64,000 nt of DNA from the NCBI GenBank assembly GCA_009695205.1, contig SIBK01000006.1, positions 1-64,000 on the forward strand. The letters are read 5' to 3'. The translations under genes were made by a program, and so were the position numbers. The notes beneath the pieces were generated by a model. It was not told where the DNA came from, did not search any database, and was given only the letters and a program-made list of their open reading frames with translations. The DNA comes from Pedosphaera sp. (GTDB taxonomy: Bacteria; Verrucomicrobiota; Verrucomicrobiia; Limisphaerales; UBA9464). Below are positions 7,342 through 17,200 of the stretch, piece by piece; positions within the stretch are counted from its first letter, which is position 1, and the number at the start of each line of letters is the position of its first letter.

Positions 7342-10300
7342 GGTTTCTTTCCGCGGCCTAGCATTCGAACCGAGGCCAACGAGCTGGGATCCAGGAACAG
7401 GAGATCACCGCCCGCCGTTTCACTGATCACCCCGGCTTCAAACCGATGCAGACCTGAGACGAGATCACTCCCGAGGGACAGTGTGCCATATTTTTTAAAC
7501 GTCGCATTCCCGCTCACCGCCCAGGATTCTAGCCGGGACGGCGTGCCGTGGGTGTCACCCGGTCGAGCGAGGAGAACGCCACCGGTCGGGAGAATCAGAT
7601 ACGGTTGGGGGGCCGTGTCGGGAAAGTACAGCGAATCCACCAGACTGACAGAGGAACCGTCGTACGCTAGCGCTTGGAGTTGGGGTTTGGCGACTGCGCC
7701 ATCGAGCGGCGAGACGTCAAAGAAACCAGGCTCGGCGTAGAGGAGAGCCCCGCGGTGAGAAAAGCCCTTGAGCGTGCCTGGAAAGCTGGCGACCGGCCGG
7801 GCGACCGGGTGCGATGGAATCGTGAAATCGACGACATCCAAGTAAAATTTATGTTCATACCGAGCGGGGATTCGGACCGTCCATATCCCTTTGGCAGCCG
7901 GGTCCCCGATCCATACACCTTCTTCCTGAAAGTAGCGGCTCGTCTGATGGCTGAAGTAAAGTTTTCCATCCGATCCAAATGCCGTGCTGAAGCCGCTCCA
8001 ACTCTCGCTGGTATCCACCACTCGGTCGATCGATCCCGCGAGGAGTTCGAACACTTGTCTCGGCTGCGGCGCCCCATCGGCGCCCCCGATTCGGAAGCCG
8101 CTTGCGAAAATCGGTGCCTCCAGATTGCGGACATTGAACGTATAGACGTCCCGGGTGTTGCCGCCCGACCAGTACCACCACCAATTGCCCGGAAACGGCA
8201 CACTGCGCGCATCCGAGGCAAAGGCCGCGCCCCCCGGAGCCAGTTGAGCGGACGCTACGCCAGCGGCACTATCCGACATGACCGGGAACGGGCGCCTGAA
8301 TCCGCCATCCTGCGCCGGCTCTGTCCACACCACCGTCTCGTTATTCACCCAGACCGCTTCCAAGGCAGCCTCGTAGTAGTTGGGTCCTGTCTCAAAACTA
8401 ACGCGCCCACGAATTGCCAAAGCTGGAAGCTGACCGACATCCACAACCGTTAGCTGACCGGTTGCCGGTGTGCGCTGCTGAAGGGTGTTCGTATAAACCA
8501 CCCAGTTGGTCTGAAGCAGGTCCGGCTGCGGGATGGCAATCTTCTTGACCACAATGTTCGTTTCGAGCCGGGGAAGTTGTGGTGTAAGGACCGTTTTCGT
8601 AATCCAATTGGTCTCGGGGATTTGAGGAGCGGGGAGCTCAATTGTCGTGACGAAGACATTGGTAATGGGGGTCGGCAGACCGGGCTCCACGACGATATTG
8701 GTGACATAGGAGAGCGTTGGCGGCACGGGCACGAAGTTCGTGTGCACAAAAACTCTCGTAATGAAAACCGGCTCGTTGGTATCTCCCGGAAGGGGCGGCA
8801 GAGGGATTTGGAAAATATTCGTAATGAGTACCTCCATCAGCGGGTCGTGGTACGTGACGACCCCATGGGTCAGGAGGCTAAGGAGAGGAGGGAGCTCAAC
8901 GGTCTGGACGATTTCATTCGTTTGAAACTGGATTAACGGGAGCTGCGAAATGGCGCGAATCTCTTTGTTGGTGGTCGTCACCGTCACGAGCCTATAGGTG
9001 TCGTCGCCACGTTCCAGAATGTAGAGATTCTCGCCGTGTAGGCTGAGACCGAGGATGTTTTGGGTGGAGATTTCCAGGGAGCTGAGCCGCTTTTCTGGAT
9101 CGGAAACCGACGACACATGGACGCGGGCGGGGCGTAACTGCCCTGAATTGGCCGCCTGCCGGTAATGGAACTGTATCAAGCGCTCTCCGCGAACCGCGAC
9201 CCAATCTGCCGCAGAGGCCGCGAGGTCCAGGTCTGCCGTTACCAGGGGGTGATCGCGATTGGAAATGTCCACAGACAGCAGCTCTGTTCCTGAGAGAGAC
9301 AACACCTTCCCATTGTGAACGGCCGCGCGCCGGGCCTGGGCGGCGTGGCTGATCGTTCCTCTCTTGCGTAGAGTGTCGGCGCCGAGGTCAATAAGCTGCA
9401 TCCCGGTAAAATACTGCGATGGCGCTTGCGACACGTCGGGCTTGCCGTCGGCGGCGACGTTCCACCCGGACCAAGGCACGAGGATTAATCCGTCGGCCGG
9501 GAGAATATTGATGGCTTTTTCGTCGAAATTGGCCTCGGACCAACCCCATTTTCCGAGGAACACCTTGCTGAGAAGAGACGGTTTGGCGGGATTCGAGACA
9601 TCGAAGAGGGAGACAGCGGGGCCTCCGGAATCCCAACCCATGGCGACGAGGCGATTGCCGAGCGGCTGGATGTAGGTGCTATAGCCGGGGACCTGGAGTT
9701 TGCCGGTGATGGCGAGCTTGAGCGGATTCGATAAATCGACGATCCAGAGGGGATCCGTAATGCCGAAAGTGACGATGTACGCCCGGTTACCGTCGAAACG
9801 AGTGGCGAACAGGTTCCCATTTTGAATCAACGAAAGTTCATCGAGTTTTGCCGGTTGGGCGGGATCGGTGAGCGAAAAGGTTTCCAGGAATGTTTCAGGA
9901 CCAACCCAGTTCCCGAAATTACCGGACAGATGCCAGTACCCGGGTTTCTGAGAAACCACAGCGAGGACGTCTCCCTGTAGATTCATCTTGAATTTGTCGG
10001 CAACGCCCCCAGCGGTGGAGAGTGAGCCGACCTGCTGGATAACTCCATTGGGATTGGAAATATCGAACACAACGATGCCGGATTTGCCTTGCAGCATCCA
10101 AGGGGGGGTAGCGGCGATCTGCTGGGGGGAATTAGGCATCTGAGTTCCATTGACTGCGACGAACAGGAAATGATCCGTCGCCTGGATGGCACTTGAGCCG
10201 GCGTTCAGGCGAATGCCAGGACGAGCAGTGGGATGGGATGGGTCGGTGAGGTTATACGATTGAACGATGGTCTGGTACTGCCACTGAATCCCTATTGACG

Positions 10301-11270
10301 TGGAAATTGTTGCGGACGATCCATTGGGCGATGACGCGGCAGGGACACTGGCGACGTTGCTCTGCGTCCAATCGGAGGCGGCAATGTACAAAGCGCTCCC
10401 GACCAGCCGGCTCTCCAGCAGGTATCCGGTGACGGGCAAACGGGCCACCTCCACCGGCAGGGATCCATCCGTTCGCACGATCACCACTTGGCTGGAGGTA
10501 CTATTGCAATAGTCCCGCACCAAAAGAGCCACAAATTGCTCTCCCGCGGGACCGACAGGCAACACATACATTTGTTCGCCGCCCGTGGCCAAGGGCAGGA
10601 AACCGCCGATCCTCGGAGCGCTGGCGTTCGAAATGTCGATCACCTGCAATCCCCGGTTTTGATTGAAGAAATAGAGTGTGTTGTCGCGCACTTGCCAGAT
10701 GTCCGATTCCACCACCGCCCGGGCAGGAGTGGTGACCTCCGATGTGACAGGCGCGGCACCGGGGGAGTTCTGCGGAGCATTTCCACTTCCGCCAGCGGCA
10801 GCTCCGAGAACAGCAAGGTTGTCCCTCGTGCTAATTTCAGGCGCAGCCGTCGTAACAGTGTTCCACTGTTTCTTCCCCTTGTAAAAGGTCGCGGGCAACG
10901 GCATCGACGCGGTGTCTGTGGAGCGGATGCGGATGATTTCCAAGGGATGATCCGAGGCGATGCGGAATGAATATTTGCCGGGCTTGCCGTCGGGCCACTT
11001 GAGTTCGCGCGCTTCCCAACGGGCTTCGCCATCGATCCTGTAGCGACTTTCCAGCGTGATACGACGGAACCCCTCCGGCACATTCACGACGATCACCAGA
11101 TTGGTGCCGTCCGGGGTGATGCTACGGATCTCCGGCTTCGGTTTTGGCGATTGCGCATCGCTTTCAGCGGCGGTGCGGAGTGCCAAACTGGGCACTAGCG
11201 CCCAGGCAATCAGCAGCCCGATGGGGGAACCGACCCAGCGAACGAGGCGGAAAAGACCTACAAAACTCAT
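7236..11270 (-). CDS. Giant secreted beta-propeller protein with Pro/Thr-Asn linker
   Basis: This 1344-residue protein has a signal peptide (about residues 1-36, ending LALRTAAES). A short beta domain, then an LVP-type beta-propeller region follow, with repeated blade phrases such as DISNASAPRIGGF, DLSNPLKLAI and DVSNPAKPSLL. About residues 780-935 form a Pro-rich linker of repeated hydrophobic-TN-hydrophobic units (VTNIVVEPG, ITNVFVTT, ETNIVVKK, QTNWVVYTN). A second propeller-like half closes the protein. It probably works in the periplasm or at the cell surface. No catalytic motif is visible. It lies between the ABC ATPase and the pseudopilin-like gene, which suggests it is cargo or partner of that system. 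Confidence 0.8.
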   Translation of the reverse strand: MSFVGLFRLVRWVGSPIGLLIAWALVPSLALRTAAESDAQSPKPKPEIRSITPDGTNLVIVVNVPEGFRRITLESRYRIDGEARWEARELKWPDGKPGKYSFRIASDHPLEIIRIRSTDTASMPLPATFYKGKKQWNTVTTAAPEISTRDNLAVLGAAAGGSGNAPQNSPGAAPVTSEVTTPARAVVESDIWQVRDNTLYFFNQNRGLQVIDISNASAPRIGGFLPLATGGEQMYVLPVGPAGEQFVALLVRDYCNSTSSQVVIVRTDGSLPVEVARLPVTGYLLESRLVGSALYIAASDWTQSNVASVPAASSPNGSSATISTSIGIQWQYQTIVQSYNLTDPSHPTARPGIRLNAGSSAIQATDHFLFVAVNGTQMPNSPQQIAATPPWMLQGKSGIVVFDISNPNGVIQQVGSLSTAGGVADKFKMNLQGDVLAVVSQKPGYWHLSGNFGNWVGPETFLETFSLTDPAQPAKLDELSLIQNGNLFATRFDGNRAYIVTFGITDPLWIVDLSNPLKLAITGKLQVPGYSTYIQPLGNRLVAMGWDSGGPAVSLFDVSNPAKPSLLSKVFLGKWGWSEANFDEKAINILPADGLILVPWSGWNVAADGKPDVSQAPSQYFTGMQLIDLGADTLRKRGTISHAAQARRAAVHNGKVLSLSGTELLSVDISNRDHPLVTADLDLAASAADWVAVRGERLIQFHYRQAANSGQLRPARVHVSSVSDPEKRLSSLEISTQNILGLSLHGENLYILERGDDTYRLVTVTTTNKEIRAISQLPLIQFQTNEIVQTVELPPLLSLLTHGVVTYHDPLMEVLITNIFQIPLPPLPGDTNEPVFITRVFVHTNFVPVPPTLSYVTNIVVEPGLPTPITNVFVTTIELPAPQIPETNWITKTVLTPQLPRLETNIVVKKIAIPQPDLLQTNWVVYTNTLQQRTPATGQLTVVDVGQLPALAIRGRVSFETGPNYYEAALEAVWVNNETVVWTEPAQDGGFRRPFPVMSDSAAGVASAQLAPGGAAFASDARSVPFPGNWWWYWSGGNTRDVYTFNVRNLEAPIFASGFRIGGADGAPQPRQVFELLAGSIDRVVDTSESWSGFSTAFGSDGKLYFSHQTSRYFQEEGVWIGDPAAKGIWTVRIPARYEHKFYLDVVDFTIPSHPVARPVASFPGTLKGFSHRGALLYAEPGFFDVSPLDGAVAKPQLQALAYDGSSVSLVDSLYFPDTAPQPYLILPTGGVLLARPGDTHGTPSRLESWAVSGNATFKKYGTLSLGSDLVSGLHRFEAGVISETAGGDLLFLDPSSLASVRMLGRGKKPCSLWVNWPSSGASAASGLWVPRSSYGLWHIPVQP

Positions 11271-11345
11271 AGAAAAGGGATTTTAGATTGAGTAACCGCT
11301 CTTTCTGAGCCTAAAGTGTGCCGTGACACGCCAGCCTGGTCACTT

Positions 11346-12389
11346 TTAATCGCGATCCCGCTGGGCGGGAGGGGCCGTTGATTGGAAAGCACCGCCCACA
11401 CGGCAAGTGTCTCCCTTGTCAACACGGATTCCGGGCTGGCCTGAAATGGTTATAAACTCTCCCTCGTTGTCCCCTGGGTGTGGATTAACGGGATCGGTCG
11501 GTCGATCTCGAAACATCTCCACGAAGACTTCCTCCAGGGTAAGCGGGAACACGTTGATCCGAGCTCCGTAACGGGTTCGGATTGCATCCCAAACCGTATC
11601 ATCCGGCGCCCGGCATATCGCCGTGATCACAGGTCCGAGCGTTTCACTCCGCAGGGCTCCGGGCATGTTGAATTCGCGCGGAACGAATTCGCCCGGGAAC
11701 ACCACCTGGGCCTTGCGAACGGTCCGCTGCCAGTCGTCCACCTCCCCGGCCGCCACGATGCGTCCCCTGTCCATGATGCCCACTCGGGTCGCTAGGCGCT
11801 CGAGGTCACCGATCAGATGCGTACTCAAGAGAATCGTACAGCCGTCCGAACGAAGAAGCGCCTCAATCAGACAGTCGTTGAGGGAATGCCGCGCAATGGG
11901 ATCCAGTCCAGCGGCGGGTTCATCCAGAAGCAACACGCCCGGCCGTGTGGCAAGGGCAGTCAACAATGCGGCGAGCCGCTGTTGTCCGCCGGACAAGCGC
12001 CCAATCGCATGGTTCCAAGGAAGGTCCCATCGGTTAGCCAGATCACGGGCAATATCCCGGTCCCAGCGATCATAAAAATGCGCCGCATACCGACAAAGAT
12101 CCGTCAGGGACATCCAGTCGGGCACCTGCTGGCCCTGGGAAACGTAGGCAATCCGATGTCGAGTGGAACGAGGCGCGCTCCAAAGGTCGCCGCCAAGGAT
12201 GCGCACCTCGCCCCGGTCCGGTCGCAGCAAACCCATGAGCAACCGTAAAGTTGTTGTCTTCCCAGCTCCATTCCGTCCGATTAGCCCATACACCACGCCG
12301 GCTTCAATCTCGAGGTCGAGCCCGCTGACCGCTACAATCCCGCCTCGAAATGTCTTGGTAAGATCCCGGGCTGAAATCACGGGTGGCAT
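11346..12389 (-). CDS. ABC transporter ATP-binding protein
   Basis: The 347-residue ATPase has Walker A (GLIGRNGAGKTTT), signature (LSGGQQRLAAL) and Walker B (VLLLDEPAAGLDP) motifs, and a C-terminal extension after the core as in ABC-2 exporter ATPases. The ATG at 12389 gives a normal N-terminus (MPPVISARDLTKTF). The frame also allows a TTG at 12461 overlapping the stop of the GntR gene. It is the second gene of the minus-strand operon and probably powers the membrane protein encoded at 5527-6408. The substrate is unknown. Confidence 0.9.
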   Translation of the reverse strand: MPPVISARDLTKTFRGGIVAVSGLDLEIEAGVVYGLIGRNGAGKTTTLRLLMGLLRPDRGEVRILGGDLWSAPRSTRHRIAYVSQGQQVPDWMSLTDLCRYAAHFYDRWDRDIARDLANRWDLPWNHAIGRLSGGQQRLAALLTALATRPGVLLLDEPAAGLDPIARHSLNDCLIEALLRSDGCTILLSTHLIGDLERLATRVGIMDRGRIVAAGEVDDWQRTVRKAQVVFPGEFVPREFNMPGALRSETLGPVITAICRAPDDTVWDAIRTRYGARINVFPLTLEEVFVEMFRDRPTDPVNPHPGDNEGEFITISGQPGIRVDKGDTCRVGGAFQSTAPPAQRDRD

Positions 12390-12457
12390 GAGAAAATAGA
12401 CGTTAAAAGAACTTCTATGGAAGGGGTACGACCCGGCGGATTTGCCCGGACCTCGGA

Positions 12458-12901
12458 TCAATCGCCCGCTACCACCGAGAATTTCAACGGGGCCTCTGCG
12501 TCCGTCTTATCGGCGCCCAAGGCTTCCAGTTCCTCGCAAACAACCCGGACCACCTTGGGGGACGGGACGTGCATTTGGGCGGCTTCCACAGCGAGATGCT
12601 TCGCGGAGCGCCGCAGCGCCTCGACCTGTTCTTCGTTGGTAAGTCGCGCGGCATCGGCCGCCACAAAAGCGCCCCGGCCGTGTTTCATGGTGATAACTCC
12701 ATCACGTTCCAATTCCGTGTACGCCTTGACCACGGTGGTCGGATTGACCGAGAGAGCCAGGGCGAGTTCGCGGATAGACGGAAGCTGGTCGCCCGGCCGC
12801 AGCGTCCCACCGGCCACGTAGTATTTCATCTGATCCATCATCTGGCGGTAGACGGGTACGCCGGAGCGGGGATCAATCTGGAGATGGAGTTTGGGAGCCA
12901 T
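12458..12901 (-). CDS. GntR-family (YtrA-like) transcriptional regulator
   Basis: The 147-residue protein starts MAPKLHLQIDPRSGVPVYRQ and has the winged helix typical of GntR proteins (GDQLPSIRELALALSVNPTT, then AYTELERDGVITMKHGRGAF). Only a short C-terminal helix region follows, as in the YtrA subfamily, which usually represses its own ABC transporter operon. The frame stays open to 13102, but the extra N-terminus is not domain-like, and a good promoter lies just upstream of ATG 12901. The gene leads the operon of ATPase, propeller, pseudopilin and permease. Confidence 0.87.
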   Translation of the reverse strand: MAPKLHLQIDPRSGVPVYRQMMDQMKYYVAGGTLRPGDQLPSIRELALALSVNPTTVVKAYTELERDGVITMKHGRGAFVAADAARLTNEEQVEALRRSAKHLAVEAAQMHVPSPKVVRVVCEELEALGADKTDAEAPLKFSVVAGD

Positions 12902-12921
12902 TGGCAGTACGTCTTGTGTGT

Positions 12922-12949
12922 TTGATAACAGTCCAACAGAGAAAGTCAA
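12922..12949 (-). promoter_or_regulatory. Predicted sigma-70-type promoter of the GntR-ABC operon
   Basis: On the minus strand, TTGACT (12949-12944) and TATCAA (12927-12922) are separated by 16 bases. The -10 box ends about 20 bases before the GntR start codon at 12901. The sequence around the -10 box (TGTTATCAAACA) is a small TGTT/AACA inverted repeat, a possible regulator site. The prediction rests on similarity to consensus only. Confidence 0.45.
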
Positions 12950-13180
12950 CCCGGAATGGGGCATGGGAACGGGGACGGGCGCATCCCGATATTGTTGGTA
13001 AACCTGCGCTCTTGAGGCGTGGAGCGCCCTGGAGATTTGAGCAGCAGGTTGCCGTCCATTTTCTCTGTCGCCCCTGGCTAGGCTTGGAATGATTTTGAAC
13101 ACGGGCTCATGGCGTGCGCCATGGTATACTCTCTGGCGCTGCTTCGCAGCTTTACTCCGAGTCTCAACCCCTAACCTCGC

Positions 13181-14155
13181 ATGATTGACCAGAAACTAAT
13201 TCTCGCCGGCGGCTCCGGATTTCTCGGGAAAGCTCTCGCACAACACTTCGATGCCCTAGGCTGGGAAGTCGTCGTGTTCACCCGAAAACCCTCGGAAACC
13301 ACTGCAGGCGCCCGCGAAGTCGCCTGGGATGGCGAAACAATCGGCGATTGGACACGCGAACTCAATGGATCCTTCGCGGTCGTCAATCTCGCCGGGCGCT
13401 CTGTGGATTGTCGCTACACGCCTGCCAACCGGCAGATAATCCTTGATTCGCGCGTCAAGCCGACGCGCATTCTCGGTCAAGCGATGACCCAATGCGAACT
13501 GCCGCCGCGTGTGTGGTTGAATGCGAGTTCCGCCACAATCTATCGTCACACTCTCGGCACGCCGTGGGACGAGTTCGGGGCTGATTTCAAGCCAACCCCT
13601 GCGGTTCACGATGAGTTCTCAGTCGAGGTAATCCATGCCTGGGAGAACGCCTTCAACAACGCGACGACACCCCACACTCGCAAAATTGCGCTCCGCACGA
13701 CGTTGGTTCTTGGACACGCGCGCAATAGCGTCTTCCCCGTTCTGTGTTGGCTCGCTCGTTTCGGTCTCGGCGGGCGGATGGGAAGCGGCAACCAGTTCGT
13801 GTCCTGGCTGCATCAAGCAGATTTCTGCCGCGCCATCGAGTGGCTGATCGCTCACGAGGACATGAGCGGCCCTGTGAATCTCGCCGCGCCCAACCCTCTC
13901 CCGAATGCCGACATGATGCGTCTATTCCGAGATCTCGTCCACGCACCGATCGGTCTGCCTGCGACCGAATGGATGCTGGAGATCGGGGCATTCTTCCTGC
14001 GGACGGAAACGGAACTCATCCTGAAGAGTCGCCGCGTGGTACCCGGTAAACTGTTGGCGAGCGGTTTCGAGTTCCAATTTCCCGAGCTGCGCGATGCGCT
14101 TCAAGATCTGGTTGCCGACCGGCGTCCAAATGTTCAGGAACCCCGTCCGTCCTGA
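13181..14155 (+). CDS. TIGR01777-family NAD(P)-dependent epimerase/dehydratase
   Basis: The 324-residue protein opens with an NAD(P)-binding Rossmann motif (ILAGGSGFLGKALAQHF) and contains VNLAGRSVDCRYT, then SSATIYRHTLGTPWDE. It ends with a DUF1731-like tail (SRRVVPGKLLASGFEF). This is the extended short-chain reductase subfamily of E. coli YfcH and plant SulA-like proteins, whose physiological substrate is uncertain. The YxxxK-type catalytic pair usual for epimerases is not clear, as in other members. It is convergent with the spermidine synthase fusion. Confidence 0.88.
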   Translation: MIDQKLILAGGSGFLGKALAQHFDALGWEVVVFTRKPSETTAGAREVAWDGETIGDWTRELNGSFAVVNLAGRSVDCRYTPANRQIILDSRVKPTRILGQAMTQCELPPRVWLNASSATIYRHTLGTPWDEFGADFKPTPAVHDEFSVEVIHAWENAFNNATTPHTRKIALRTTLVLGHARNSVFPVLCWLARFGLGGRMGSGNQFVSWLHQADFCRAIEWLIAHEDMSGPVNLAAPNPLPNADMMRLFRDLVHAPIGLPATEWMLEIGAFFLRTETELILKSRRVVPGKLLASGFEFQFPELRDALQDLVADRRPNVQEPRPS

Positions 14156-14187
14156 TGAAAATGGGACAAGACTCAGACAGAGGTACA

Positions 14188-14219
14188 GGTCAACCGCGGT
14201 TCCGGTCAACCGCGGTTCC
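14188..14219. repeat. Perfect tandem duplication of a 16-bp palindromic unit
   Basis: GGTCAACCGCGGTTCC occurs twice head to tail (14188-14203, 14204-14219). Each copy contains the 10-bp palindrome AACCGCGGTT. It lies in the 89-base gap between two convergent genes. There is no T-run on either strand as in an intrinsic terminator, but the unit could still fold into a hairpin. Confidence 0.6.
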
Positions 14220-14244
14220 AAAGGTTCCGGGGCCTAATCGCAGG

Positions 14245-17200
14245 TCAATGCGCTGCCACGCCTGCGGTACCCATGGCTTCTGCAAACGTCCGGCGCGCCA
14301 GCAACTGAAGCCGCGGATTCTGTCCCGGCATCCCCGGATCTAAGTAGCCATGTGTCCGCGCCGCGATCGCCCAGCTAAGCGCATTGGTCAGATTCCCACG
14401 CCTCAAGTGGGTATCTAGAATCCGGGCTAGGACGATTTGCGCCGCCTCCGAGTCCAGTTTGAAGTTTACAGGGCCGAACTTCGCATCGGGATTGAAGCAT
14501 TCCTCGGCTATCTGCAGAAATTTCTCGTCGGCACCTCGATCCCAAAGAATTTCAGCGACGTGCATCCGGTGCGACCGCGAGTTCGTGACATCGAGCCCCA
14601 TTGCAAGGCGTGAAAAAAACTCAGCATTCGTCCAGGATGGCAGATTGAAGGCGGACCGATCCCCTCGGTAGGCAAGCAGATTCAATCCAGCGAATTGCCG
14701 GAGAAGTCCGACTTCCCGGAAAGAATCCTCCAATTGATATCCGGGGAGTCTTGCCAGACGCTCGAACTCGGCGCTGGGCGGTGCATATTCTCCGGCCAGC
14801 TCCGCGATGGCCCGCAATGCGGTCCGCTCCCCAGGCGCCTGTTGCAGCAACCGGTTCAACACGGACCGATGGAGCTGGTCGCCGTGCATTGGAAATTTCT
14901 CCATGAACTGGGCCAGAGCCGCCAGATCGGAGGAATCCGCCGGGTGCGTTTGCAACCAGTCGCCTAGCAGGGTTCGCGGTCGGGTGGAAAACATCTCGCT
15001 CAATCGTTGCGGTTTGACAGAAAATTCCTTTACGAAAAACGCCCGCTCTGCGGCGTACTCCAGTTGCGGATAAAAATCACTGTGCAGAATCGTGGTGGCA
15101 GCGGGTAGAAACGCCCCATCACCAAACGGCAGATGCTGCAATGAGAACAGCACATAAGGCCGGTCGATCGTCACTCGCTTCAGATCCATTGCCACCTCGG
15201 GCGCCTTCATTCGGACCGCAACTCCCTCCACATCGATCGACACGGGATCGGCCGAGCCCACGAGCAACAGATCACCCGTGGATGTCTGCCAGACGCTCAA
15301 ATTCGGAAACACCGAACTAATCGTCGCCACCACCATGTCCAGCGTGCGATCGTCGGTCTCATAGGATTGCAACCATTGAGCAATGATGCCGCCGGATCGC
15401 AGCCGGCTGCGGCAGTCTTGATAATACTCCCGGCTGAAAACCGCAGCAACCCCGGCCATCCATGGATTGGAGGGTTCCGTCACAATCACGTCGTATTCCT
15501 GAATTGTGGTTTTCAGGAAACATTTCGCGTCTTCAACCGCCACATGGAGACGTGGATCTCGAAGCGCGTTTTGGTTGGCTTCCGCGAAAAAGGTCCCGGC
15601 GGCATAAACAACCTCCGGGGAAATCTCCACCAGATCCACCCGGCGCATCGTCGGATGCCGCAGCAGAGCTCCGGCGGTCATTCCACTGCCCGCACCTACC
15701 ACAAGGCCGTCGCGCGGCCCGGGATGCAACAGGCTCGGGATGTGCCCAGCCAGGAGCTGGGTGACAATATCCGTTCCCGTGCTGGCATCCGCTTTGCCAT
15801 TGATCCGCAACGAAATCAGCGGCGAACCGTCGGGGTTCCGATGGGCGGTGACGGCAACGGTCGACCCGGCCCCGTCCCGGTGATATTTGAGCTCCACAGC
15901 GGCAGCGCGGGTGCGATATTCGGCGAGGGTGCGAAAATCATTTGGACTTCTCCAGATTCCCAGAGTGAACGTTTTCTGCCATCGCGGATTCAACCATGAG
16001 CCCGCAGCCCAAGCTACCGCCAGCACGAGAGCGGGGGCAACGAGCAACGAGAGACGGAACTGCGGGCGACGACGCCAGGCGAGAATCAGGACTCCGACGA
16101 GCGCATTCAATCCGATGCCCAGGGCAAACGTCTGCGCCAACCCAAAATACGGCAGGAAAAGCAGTCCTGTCACAGCGGCGCCGAGGACGGTCCCCAGCGT
16201 GTTGACCGCAAACACCCGACCGACCGACCGGCCCGTCCGACTCAGCTCCGCCGTCGCCACCCGGCTCACGAGGGGCAAGGTCATCCCAAGACACACTGCG
16301 GGACCAAACATCACCAAGAAACACACAAAACCCTGGGTCACCTCGTAGATCCAGTACGTTTCCGGCCGCCGGTTCAGATTTCGCGCCAGAACGATGAACC
16401 ACCACGGAATCAGGTCGTAAAAAAACATCGACGCAAACAAGGTCCCGGCGAGCGCCACTTCCGCCCAGGCAAAGGCGGCCAGGGTGTTGGTTTGGCGTTT
16501 CCACCGATAGATGATCCATCCGCCCGCGGCGATTCCGGAGATGAAGGTGATGAGCATCAGCGAATACGCGTGCGTACTGGACCCCAATGCCAATCCCAAA
16601 AGACGCGTCCACGCCACCTCGTATAACATCGCCACAAATCCCGATACACCGATCCCGATCAGCGCCAGGCGCAATTCCGCCGGAGTAAAAGACTCGACAG
16701 GCTCTTTTGCGACGGGTTCCCGAGCCGGGGATGTCGCGCCCTCGCCGCTCTGGTGGCTCAGAACCAGCGACACCAGACCGATCACCAGACTGATCGTGGC
16801 ACCGACGTACACGCACGCTTCGAGGCCAATCGAGGGGATCCACCACCAATCCGCCAGCAAGGTGCCGACCACTGCGCCGGAACTGTTGATGGCATACAAA
16901 GCCGCCACCTTGCTCCGAAGTTCCGACAGCGAACGGGTTACATAGCGGGTCAGCGCCGGCAACGTTGCCCCCATGAGCACTGTTGGCGGCAGAATCGCGA
17001 TTCCGGCAAAAACAAATTTCAACGCGAGCAACGCTCCGCCCATAGGATTCAGACGTCGCACCACCATGAGGAATCCGCCGTGAACCAGTTCGAAATACTG
17101 GGGAAAAAATGCCGCGTAAAATCCGATTCCCACCTCCAGGCACGCATAAAACATGAGCGGCCGGCGAAGAGTGTCCACCCGGGCGCCCAACCAGGCATTG

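Noticed and set aside
14188..14219. Tandem repeat as a CRISPR array or intrinsic terminator
   Set aside because: Only two head-to-tail units without spacers, and no T-run after either stem.
15938..17143. Second minus-strand frame of about 400 codons inside the MFS-spermidine synthase gene
   Set aside because: Gly/Arg-rich translation typical of a shadow frame; the other frame gives membrane helices and a Rossmann motif.
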